Assembly: GCA_964545855.1 (NCBI GenBank)
Contig: CAZJHD010000094.1
Coordinates: forward strand, 1 to 11,706
From: CAZJHD01 sp964545855
Lineage (GTDB): Bacteria > Planctomycetota > UBA1135 > JACQFD01
Reading direction: 5' to 3'
DNA: 11,706 bases
The first letter of the stretch is position 1; each line of letters opens with the position of its first letter. The notes beneath the pieces are model-generated. The model searched no databases, had not been told where the DNA came from, and worked only from the letters and a program-made list of their open reading frames with translations. A program made the position numbers and the translations under genes. Below are positions 6,047 to 11,706 of this stretch, piece after piece.

Positions 6047-7734
6047 CGTCGCGCCCTCGCCCGCGGCTTCGTCCGGGCCTTCGCCCGCGGCTTCCCGCGC
6101 GGGCGCGCCTTCGGCGCCGCCTTCCGCGGACGCTTCGGCCGAGGCCGCGCGCCCTCGTCCAGGAGTCTCACTTCGAGACCGTACACCTCGCGGAACATGG
6201 CTCCCTTGTTCTCGACGGCCCAGCGCTCGAGCATGAGGTCGCCGCGCGCAGCCGTCGCGAGCTCGAGAGCGCCGCGTCGCAGGGTCGCGTTCAGCCCCAC
6301 GACCTTCTGCCGGTGCTCCCGATCGAGGCTGTCGGCGAGGCGCAGGATCGCCGCGAGGCGCGAGACGCGCCGCCGGTCGTCGCGCGAGAGACGCCCGTAC
6401 TCGTCGTGCCGATCGGACGGGAGCGCCCGGCGGTGGTATCGCACGACGACGGCCACGAGGCGCAGCTCCTCGGTCGAGAGGCCGCCCAGCTCGGCGTTCG
6501 AGACGAGGTAGTAGCCGTGCTTGTGGTGGTGCGCGTAGCCGACGAACTCGCCGATGTCGTGGAGCGTCGCCGCCACGCCGAGCAGGAGTCGGTCGCGCGC
6601 GCCGAGCCTGTGCTGCGGCCGCAGCGCGTCGAAGAGCGAGAGCGCGAGACGGCGCACCTGGGCCGCGTGCGCGGAGTCGAAGCGGTAGTGCTCCCCGAGG
6701 CGCTCCGCCTCCGCCAGCACGCCGCGCTCGGCCTGCTCCGGATCGGCACGACCCGCCACGCGATCGGCGAGCTCCGCGAGCACGCCGTCGCGGATGCCGA
6801 TCCTCGAGACGAGGATCTCCGCGAGGTCGAGCCGGTCGACGAGGAACCGCAGCAGCGCCGCCGCCGGCACGATCGTGTCGACGCGGTCGGGGCGGAGGTC
6901 GAAACGGCGCGCTCGGCGCGCCGGGTCGAGCGCCGCCAGCTCCTCGGCGAGCCCCTCCAGGACGCCGCCGGGGACGATCTCGTCGTCCGTGTCGCCCTCG
7001 CGCGCCGCGATCCGCGCGAGCGCCTCCGCGTTGCCGCCCACGGCCACCAGGAGCTCGGGCCGGAGCTTGCGGATCGTCGCCACCGTCTCGGCGAGCATCC
7101 GGTCGAGGTACTCCTCCAGGAGCGCCGCCTTCTCCTCGGCGCTGCGGGGACCGTCGAGGAAGAGCTCCGCGAGCCGGACGGCGCCTAGCCGGTGACTCTG
7201 CGTGAAGACCGCGGCGCCGTCGCGCACGAGCGCGAGCTCGACGCTCCCTCCGCCGATGTCCACGAGCAGCGCGCACCGCCTCCCCAGGTCGACGTGGCGT
7301 GCGACACCCACCGTGAGGAGCCGTGCCTCCTCGGCGCCGGAGATCGGCTCCAGCTCGATGCGCGCGACGTTCGCCACGCGGTCGAGGAAGAGGTCGCGGT
7401 TCTGCGCCTCCCTCACGGCGCTCGTCGCGATGGCGCGGTAGTGGGCGACGCCGTGACGGTCCATCGTCGCGCGGAAGGCCGAGAGCACGGCCACGGCGCG
7501 CTCGATCTCGGACTCCTCCAGGACTCCCGTCAGGAACACGCGGTGTCCGAGCCGCACGGGCTCGCGGATCGACTCGCGCTCGAGCCAGCCCGACGGCGGC
7601 CGGAAGGAGACGATCTGGAGACGCATCGCATTGCTCCCCACGTCGACGGCCGCCAGCGCCGGACCCTCGGGAGAGCCCGATCGCGTGCGCCGGTGCGCGG
7701 GGGCGCCGTTGGAGCTGCCTCGAGCGCGAGCCAT
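6043..7734 (-). CDS. ppx: Exopolyphosphatase Ppx/GppA with C-terminal HD domain and polybasic tail
   Basis: This 563-residue protein belongs to the Ppx/GppA phosphatases, which release phosphate from polyphosphate ends or the 5'-phosphate of pppGpp. The N-terminal ASKHA core has the first phosphate loop AAVDVGSNAMRLQI (29-42), the family motif ISGAEEARLL (131-140), the second phosphate loop LVDIGGGSVELAL (157-169) and RIGIRDGVL (311-319). The C-terminal half is HD-type helical, with LHDIG (H392, D393) followed by a His-rich loop HHHKHGYY (402-409). The end is unusual: residues 530-563 are Pro/Ala/Lys/Arg only, apart from one Gly and one Thr, with 18 basic and no acidic residues, like a histone H1-type tail. 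The ATG at 7734 leaves 16 bases after the upstream stop. The stop overlaps ppk1, so synthesis and breakdown of polyphosphate are coupled. Polyphosphatase rather than pppGpp activity is favoured by context only. Confidence 0.92.
   Translation of the reverse strand: MARARGSSNGAPAHRRTRSGSPEGPALAAVDVGSNAMRLQIVSFRPPSGWLERESIREPVRLGHRVFLTGVLEESEIERAVAVLSAFRATMDRHGVAHYRAIATSAVREAQNRDLFLDRVANVARIELEPISGAEEARLLTVGVARHVDLGRRCALLVDIGGGSVELALVRDGAAVFTQSHRLGAVRLAELFLDGPRSAEEKAALLEEYLDRMLAETVATIRKLRPELLVAVGGNAEALARIAAREGDTDDEIVPGGVLEGLAEELAALDPARRARRFDLRPDRVDTIVPAAALLRFLVDRLDLAEILVSRIGIRDGVLAELADRVAGRADPEQAERGVLAEAERLGEHYRFDSAHAAQVRRLALSLFDALRPQHRLGARDRLLLGVAATLHDIGEFVGYAHHHKHGYYLVSNAELGGLSTEELRLVAVVVRYHRRALPSDRHDEYGRLSRDDRRRVSRLAAILRLADSLDREHRQKVVGLNATLRRGALELATAARGDLMLERWAVENKGAMFREVYGLEVRLLDEGARPRPKRPRKAAPKARPRGKPRAKARTKPRARARR
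6054..6058 (-). promoter_or_regulatory. Ribosome binding site of ppk1 (GAGGG)
   Basis: On the minus strand GAGGG lies seven bases before the ppk1 ATG, inside the last codons of ppx. It is the only well-placed Shine-Dalgarno-like sequence I found before any start in the window, and it supports the start at 6046. Confidence 0.55.
6057..6094. repeat. 14-bp direct repeat in the ppx tail-coding region
   Basis: TCGCCCGCGGCTTC occurs at 6057-6070 and again at 6081-6094, an offset of 24 bases (8 codons), so the repeat stays in frame. It encodes the repeated Lys-Pro/Ala-Arg pattern of the Ppx polybasic tail and suggests the tail grew by in-frame slippage or duplication. Confidence 0.7.
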
Positions 7735-7750
7735 GACGAGACCGAGCGGC

Positions 7751-9166
7751 TCAGCCGCCCGACTTCTCCTCTTCGGGCTTCTCCGAGGGCTGCTCCGCGC
7801 GCTCCCCGCCGCGCGGGATCGGCGTCGCGTCGCGCAGACCGATCTTCTCGAGGGCCGCGTCGCGCGCCGCCGCCGCGAGAGCCCTCGAGACTCCCTCGGG
7901 AGCGAACGTCGCGACGAGGATCGGCCCCTCGCGCCGCGTCGAGACGTCGACGCCGGGCCGGCTCGCGAGCGCCGCTTGCATCTCCTCCGCGTCGAGATCC
8001 GAGTCCCACACCGATGCCCAGAGGAGGAGCTGCGCACCCTCCGGTCCCTGCCACAGCTCGTAGACGTCGCCATCCCAGCCACTCGAAGCCTTCGTCGTCT
8101 TCTGCTGGAAGAGCATCGCCTGCATGGCCTCCATTCCCTCGGCGGCGTCCTTCTTCGGAGGCGGCGCCGTGAGGATCGCGACACCGATCTCGCCGAGCAC
8201 GTTCTTGCCGACGCGCTCCCAGCCGCCGCCGAGGACCGGCCCCAGGTCCGGCAGCGTCACGACACGCGGCACGTCGCGCTCGCTCGCCTTCTTCCAGAAC
8301 TTCTCCGGATGGAGGATCTGCTCGGAGGAGAGCGGAAGGTCGTCGAAGGCGCGCCGCAGGTCCTTCTCGCTCGCCTTGCCCATGCGGAGCATGTTCCCGC
8401 GCACGAGGAACGACGCGCCGCTCAGATACATCTCCATGAGCGGCCGCACGACGATGGGCGGCGCCGCGAGCGCCTTCTCGCCGGAGAGCGCCGGGTTGGC
8501 GCGGTCGGCCTCCAGGATCTCGTCGAGCCTCGCCTTCCCCGAGAATGCGAGCTCCGTCGTGAAGGCCGTCATGAGGTTCGTGGCGGAGCCCTCCATGACG
8601 GCGTGCGCCGCGAAGACCCGATCGTCGTCGTCCGGCGCGACCGCCTCGATCGCGTCGTCGATCCCCTGCAGGTCGAAGTGCTGGTCCTCGAGCGCGTGGC
8701 ACAGCTCGTGGGCCATGAGGATGTCGCCCAGCAGGCCGCCGAAGCCGCGCATGACGCGGAGCTCCTTGCGCTTCGGGTCGTAGAAGCCGCCGATCTGCTC
8801 CATCAGCACCTCGCGCAGGCCGCCATCCAGGTCGTAGCTCTCGGGCAGCAGGCCGAAGAGCTTCCAGGCCCCCTGCTGCAGCCGCATCTTCGCGCGCTCC
8901 TTCTCCTTGCCGAGCTCGCCCGCGAGGAAGGTCGCGAGCTCCTCCTTGCCGTAGATGCCCTTCTTCACGGGATGGAGGAACGGGAGGCCCCGGAGCTCCT
9001 CGACCTTCTTCTGGATCCGCTCCGCGACGGCGATCGCGTCGGCGTCGGTCTCGGCGCCGGCGGCGGGACGCGTCGCGGCGCCCTCCTCCTGCGCGCAGGC
9101 GGGAGCGGCGAGGATCGGGAGGGCGCAGAGGCCGGCGACGAGGAGACGCATCGAGACGTGGTGCAT
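7751..9166 (-). CDS. Secreted HExxH metalloprotease-like protein of unknown function
   Basis: I do not recognise a named family member. Two starts are possible: ATG at 9166 (471 residues) or ATG at 9151 (466 residues); the second begins directly with a signal peptide. Numbering here is for the 466-residue form. Residues 1-20 (MRLLVAGLCALPILAAPACA) look like a signal peptide, probably cleaved after A-C-A, so the protein should be periplasmic or outside; the lipobox is poor. The core has AHELCHALEDQHFDL (147-161), giving the zinc motif H148-E149-x-x-H152, and E187 in VMEGSA as a plausible third zinc ligand, as in gluzincin-type peptidases. The rest is mixed helix and strand without further motifs, ending in an acidic Glu/Lys tail (about 451-466). 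It lies 16 bases before ppx on the same strand, so cotranscription is likely. Peptidase activity is inferred from the motif alone. Confidence 0.8.
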   Translation of the reverse strand: MHHVSMRLLVAGLCALPILAAPACAQEEGAATRPAAGAETDADAIAVAERIQKKVEELRGLPFLHPVKKGIYGKEELATFLAGELGKEKERAKMRLQQGAWKLFGLLPESYDLDGGLREVLMEQIGGFYDPKRKELRVMRGFGGLLGDILMAHELCHALEDQHFDLQGIDDAIEAVAPDDDDRVFAAHAVMEGSATNLMTAFTTELAFSGKARLDEILEADRANPALSGEKALAAPPIVVRPLMEMYLSGASFLVRGNMLRMGKASEKDLRRAFDDLPLSSEQILHPEKFWKKASERDVPRVVTLPDLGPVLGGGWERVGKNVLGEIGVAILTAPPPKKDAAEGMEAMQAMLFQQKTTKASSGWDGDVYELWQGPEGAQLLLWASVWDSDLDAEEMQAALASRPGVDVSTRREGPILVATFAPEGVSRALAAAARDAALEKIGLRDATPIPRGGERAEQPSEKPEEEKSGG

Positions 9167-9174
9167 GGCGGGCG

Positions 9175-9190
9175 CGCCGCGCGAGCGGCG
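9175..9190. other. 6-bp hairpin just upstream of the metalloprotease start
   Basis: CGCCGC and GCGGCG pair around a four-base loop. It would sit in the short leader of the minus-strand transcript close to the start codon and could slow translation. In DNA this GC-rich such hairpins also arise by chance. Confidence 0.3.
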
Positions 9191-9230
9191 GGGCGACGAT
9201 GCTATCCCTCGAAGCGGCGTGTTTCCGGCC

Positions 9231-9244
9231 CCGCTCCGGAGCGG
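9231..9244. promoter_or_regulatory. Perfect 14-bp palindrome, candidate operator
   Basis: CCGCTCCGGAGCGG reads the same on both strands and lies in the middle of the divergent intergenic region, 50 bases before the dus start. The position suits a dimeric regulator acting on one or both operons. No regulator gene is present in the window, and the flanks do not extend the symmetry. Confidence 0.35.
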
Positions 9245-9293
9245 CCCTCGCGCACCCGGCGCGCGCTCCGGCAGACTGCCGCTCCATCTCCCC

Positions 9294-10265
9294 ATGGCGC
9301 GCCCCCTTCCGTTCACCGGCCCCTGGCTCCTCGCCCCCATGGAGGGCGTGACGGAGCCCTGCTTCCGCGACCTCGTGCTGGCGCGCAACCCTCCCCACGC
9401 CCTCGGGGGCGCCTTCACGGAGTTCGTGCGCGTCGTCGACCACCCGATCGGCCGCGCGGCGCTGCGCGACCACCTGGGTCCCCGGAGGTTCCCGGCCCCC
9501 GTGGGGCTGCAGATCATGGGAGCCGACGTCGCCTGCGTCGCCGAGACGGCGGCGCGCGCCGCCGATGCGGGCGCGCCCCTCGTCGACCTCAACTTCGGCT
9601 GCCCCGCGCCGGGCGCGCTCCGCACCTGCGCCGGCTCCGCGATGCTGCGCGAGCCGGCGGCCCTCGAGCGGATGGTCGCGGCCGTCGTGGACGCCACGCC
9701 GCGCGTCCCCGTCTCGGCGAAGATCCGCGCGGGCTTCGACGACGACGCGCTGCTGGAAGACCTCGCGCGCGCCGCCGCCGCCGGCGGCGCCTCGCTCCTC
9801 ACGGTGCACTGCCGCACGCGCCGCGAGGGCTACTGCCCCGAGGTCGATTGGTCGCGCATCGCCCGCGCCGTCGCAGCCGTCTCGATCCCCGTCTGCGGCA
9901 ACGGCGGCGTCGCCGCGCACGGAGACCTGGAGCGCCTGCGCCGCGAGACCGGCTGCGCCTACGCGATGGTCGGCCGCGGCGCGCTCGCCGACCCGTGGAT
10001 CTTCTCCGGCCACACCGCCGAGGGCGCCGAGGCGGCCGCCTTCCTGCTGGAGTACGCGGAGCGGATGCGCGAGCACGGCTTCCCGCCGCGCGGCGTCGCG
10101 GCGCGCGTGAAGCAGCTCCTCCATTCCTGGACGGCCGGCGATCTCGTCGCGGGCGACCGGCGCGACTGGCTCCGCATCGCCGACGCGGAGACGCTGCTGC
10201 AGCGCATCGCGCGCGCCGGCGGCCTCGCGCCGCGGGCGCTCTCCCTCACGAGTACGATCCGGTGA
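9294..10265 (+). CDS. dus: tRNA-dihydrouridine synthase, DusC-like
   Basis: This 323-residue flavoenzyme reduces a uridine in the tRNA D-loop to dihydrouridine using FMN and NADPH. It has APMEGVT (14-20) at the start of the TIM barrel, NFGCP (100-104) with the catalytic cysteine C103, SAKIRAGFD (141-149) with K143, VHCRTR (171-176; most Dus enzymes have HGRTR), GNGG (202-205) and GRGALADPWIF (227-237), the last being the FMN phosphate site. TEFVRVVD (42-49) and a C-terminal ARVKQLLHSW (270-279) resemble E. coli DusC, which modifies U16, so a DusC-like subtype is likely though not certain. ATG at 9294 starts just before the barrel; no ribosome binding site is visible. The stop overlaps the next start as TGATG, so the oxidoreductase should be co-translated. 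Confidence 0.93.
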   Translation: MARPLPFTGPWLLAPMEGVTEPCFRDLVLARNPPHALGGAFTEFVRVVDHPIGRAALRDHLGPRRFPAPVGLQIMGADVACVAETAARAADAGAPLVDLNFGCPAPGALRTCAGSAMLREPAALERMVAAVVDATPRVPVSAKIRAGFDDDALLEDLARAAAAGGASLLTVHCRTRREGYCPEVDWSRIARAVAAVSIPVCGNGGVAAHGDLERLRRETGCAYAMVGRGALADPWIFSGHTAEGAEAAAFLLEYAERMREHGFPPRGVAARVKQLLHSWTAGDLVAGDRRDWLRIADAETLLQRIARAGGLAPRALSLTSTIR

Positions 10266-11392
10266 TGGAGCGGGCGCGCGTCGTGATCCTCGGAGCGGGG
10301 GTCGCCGGAGCCGCGACGGCCTACGGCCTCGCGCGGCGGGGCGTGTCCGACGTGCTCGTGCTCGAGCGCGCGGCGTTCCCGGGCGCGCACGCCTCGGGCC
10401 GCAACGCCGGCCTCATCCGGCGCAATCTCCGCACGGAGACCGACTGCGTCCTCGCCGACCGCGCCGCACGCTGGATGCAGCGTCCGCCCGACGACTTCGC
10501 GCGCGACCTCGCGTGGCGGGAGACCGGCTCGCTGCTCCTCTTCCGCGACGCCGACCGCCCCCGCGTCGAGCGCGACTTCGCGCTCCAGCGCGCGGCGGGG
10601 CTCGTCTTCGAGCGGATCTCCGCGAAGGAGGCCTGCCGGCGCCAGCCGCTCCTCGACGAGCACGCCTTCGCGGAGGCGCAGTGGACTCCCGGCGACGCGC
10701 GCATCGACGTGGTGGCGCTGCTGCACGGCTTCCTCGAGTCCGCGGCGCGCCGCGGCGTCCGCATCCGCTGCGGCGTCGCCGCCGAGGGTCTCCTCGTGGA
10801 GTCGGGCCGCTGCGCCGGCGTGCGCACGAGCGGAGGCGACGTGCGCGCCGAGTGGGTCGTGAACGCGGCGGGCGGCTGGGCGAACGGGCTCGCCGCCGGC
10901 TCCGCCGATCCCCTCGCCATGACTCCCTGCCGCCGCACGATGCTCGTCACGGAGGCGCTCGGCGCCGACGCGGCGCGCCCCTTCACCTGGGACGACGGGC
11001 GCGGCTTCTACTTCCGCGAGGACCACGGCGGCCTCCTCTGGTCGCCCTGCGACGAGGTGCCGACGGAATCGTGCGAGCAGCGGATCGATCCCGCCTGGGT
11101 CGACCGCGCCCGCGCCGCCGCGCGCGCCCTCACGCCCTCCGTCGCCGAGGCGCGGATCGCGTTCCAGTGGGCGTGCCTGCGGACGCTCACGCCCGACCGC
11201 GAAGTGCACGTCGGTCCCGATCCCGCGCTGCCGGGCCTCTTCTGGGTGGCGGGCCTCGGCGGCCACGGCGTCACGCTCTCGCCGCTCCTCGCCGAGCTCG
11301 CCGCCGATCTCCTCCTCGACGGCCGGTCCGACGTGGTCGACCCAGCGCGCGTCGCCCCGCGCCGCGCGATCCGGCCCCGCTCCGCGCCATGA
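10265..11392 (+). CDS. FAD-dependent oxidoreductase of the DAO family (D-amino-acid dehydrogenase-like)
   Basis: This 375-residue protein has the N-terminal FAD-binding fold VVILGAGVAGAATAYGLA (6-23, GxGxxG) with E34 at the end of the second strand to bind ribose. ASGRNAGLIRR follows (43-53), like the TGRSAA loop of DauA-type enzymes. VVNAAGGWA (198-206) is a second FAD contact, and LRTLTPDREVHVGPDP (305-320) with FWVAGLGGHGVTLSP (326-340) is the C-terminal FAD-binding signature. This layout is that of DAO-family oxidases and dehydrogenases acting on amino acids or related amines and hydroxy acids. The LRTLTPD / GGHG part is closest in my memory to D-arginine dehydrogenase, but the substrate cannot be assigned. 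No signal peptide, so cytoplasmic or at the membrane face. It is translationally joined to dus upstream (TGATG) and to the lipoprotein gene downstream (ATGA). Confidence 0.87.
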   Translation: MERARVVILGAGVAGAATAYGLARRGVSDVLVLERAAFPGAHASGRNAGLIRRNLRTETDCVLADRAARWMQRPPDDFARDLAWRETGSLLLFRDADRPRVERDFALQRAAGLVFERISAKEACRRQPLLDEHAFAEAQWTPGDARIDVVALLHGFLESAARRGVRIRCGVAAEGLLVESGRCAGVRTSGGDVRAEWVVNAAGGWANGLAAGSADPLAMTPCRRTMLVTEALGADAARPFTWDDGRGFYFREDHGGLLWSPCDEVPTESCEQRIDPAWVDRARAAARALTPSVAEARIAFQWACLRTLTPDREVHVGPDPALPGLFWVAGLGGHGVTLSPLLAELAADLLLDGRSDVVDPARVAPRRAIRPRSAP

Positions 11393-11706
11393 GGCGGCGC
11401 GTCCTCGCCGCGGCGTGCGCCCTCGTCGCCGCCGCCTGCGCATCGCCCGATCCGCCGCGGATCCCGCCGAGGCCCACGCCGACGGCGGACGCACTGCGGC
11501 CGACGCGTCTCCAGCGTCTCGAGGGCGAGCTGCGCCGCGCCGAGGCCGCCTGGCGTGCCGCCGTCGAGTCCGACGACGGCGTCGTGATCGCGCGCATGGA
11601 CGCCGCACGCCAGGACGCGCGGCGCGCCGTCGACGCCGAGCTCGAGCGGCTGAGGGCGCAGGAGGCGCTGCGCGCGCGCACGCCGGCGCGCCGCATCGAC
11701 CCGAGC
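11389..11706 (+). CDS. Probable lipoprotein with helical body, unknown function (3' partial)
   Basis: I do not recognise this gene. The first 106 codons are present and the frame is still open at the window end. Residues 1-17 (MRRRVLAAACALVAAAC) form a signal peptide with Arg start, hydrophobic core and a lipobox-like VAAAC, so Cys17 may be lipidated. A Pro-rich spacer follows (about 19-33), then a long Ala/Arg/Glu-rich helix (about 38-95) that may form a coiled coil, with LQRLEGELRRAEAAWRAAVE in its first part. The protein probably sits in the periplasm, anchored to a membrane. The start overlaps the oxidoreductase stop by ATGA, which supports both the frame and the operon. Confidence 0.7.
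   Translation, partial: MRRRVLAAACALVAAACASPDPPRIPPRPTPTADALRPTRLQRLEGELRRAEAAWRAAVESDDGVVIARMDAARQDARRAVDAELERLRAQEALRARTPARRIDPS

Larger units (their letters stand above)
9167..9293. promoter_or_regulatory. Divergent promoter region between the protease-ppx-ppk1 and dus operons
   Basis: These 127 bases separate two outward-facing operons and must hold at least one promoter. The only AT-richer patch is around 9198-9225; on the minus strand it gives TAGCAT (9199-9204), a possible -10 about 33 bases before the ATG at 9166, but I see no good -35. No Shine-Dalgarno sequence precedes either start. The region also contains a palindrome (9231-9244) and a small hairpin (9175-9190). Confidence 0.45.

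Noticed and set aside
4250..6511. Very long open frame on the plus strand opposite ppk1 and the end of ppx
   Set aside because: The protein is Arg/Asp/Glu/His-rich with no domain; it is the antisense shadow of strongly supported Ppk1 and Ppx.
7631..9293. Plus-strand open frame running into the oxidoreductase frame
   Set aside because: It is antisense to the metalloprotease and ppx, then out of frame with dus. Only the part from 10265 has a real FAD-binding fold.
9959..11608. Long minus-strand frame opposite dus, the oxidoreductase and the lipoprotein
   Set aside because: Composition is that of an antisense shadow; no motif, and the plus-strand genes are well supported.

Overview
The window is GC-rich chromosomal DNA from a bacterium, with third codon positions almost all G or C. 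Secretion signals, a probable lipoprotein and the gene families present suggest a Gram-negative, high-GC lineage such as Planctomycetota or Myxococcota, but nothing here fixes the taxon. Genes are tightly packed with ATGA or TGATG overlaps. Shine-Dalgarno-like sequences are nearly absent; the one clear case precedes ppk1. I found no rRNA, tRNA, CRISPR array, insertion sequence or phage gene. Because the DNA is so GC-rich, stop codons are rare and long spurious frames run antisense to almost every gene.

Layout. (1) 1-1767, plus strand: the end of an ECF-type cobalt/nickel importer operon. It holds the C-terminal PDGLE-type tail of a CbiM-like substrate-binding subunit (cut by the window start), the CbiQ transmembrane coupling protein and the CbiO ATPase. 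(2) 1768-2029: a 262-base gap with no convincing gene. (3) 2030-3894, plus strand: two different EamA/DMT-family transporters in tandem, overlapping by ATGA. (4) 3869-9166, minus strand, convergent with (3): a secreted HExxH metalloprotease-like protein, then exopolyphosphatase Ppx/GppA with an HD domain and a very basic C-terminal tail, then polyphosphate kinase Ppk1. Ppx and Ppk1 overlap by ATGA. (5) 9167-9293: a short divergent promoter region with a perfect 14-bp palindrome. (6) 9294-11706, plus strand: a DusC-like tRNA-dihydrouridine synthase, a DAO-family FAD oxidoreductase resembling D-amino-acid dehydrogenases, and the start of a probable lipoprotein with a helical body, cut by the window end.

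How the genes fit together. CbiMQO forms one metal importer driven by CbiO. Ppk1 makes polyphosphate from ATP and Ppx degrades it, so their coupled translation sets up polyphosphate turnover from one transcript. The metalloprotease-like gene 16 bases upstream of ppx is probably cotranscribed, but its role is unknown. The most notable points are the polybasic Ppx tail (18 Lys/Arg in the last 34 residues), the unstudied protease-ppx-ppk1 arrangement and the substituted CbiO motifs. I do not see a clear wholly new defence or mobile system here; most genes are housekeeping or transport.
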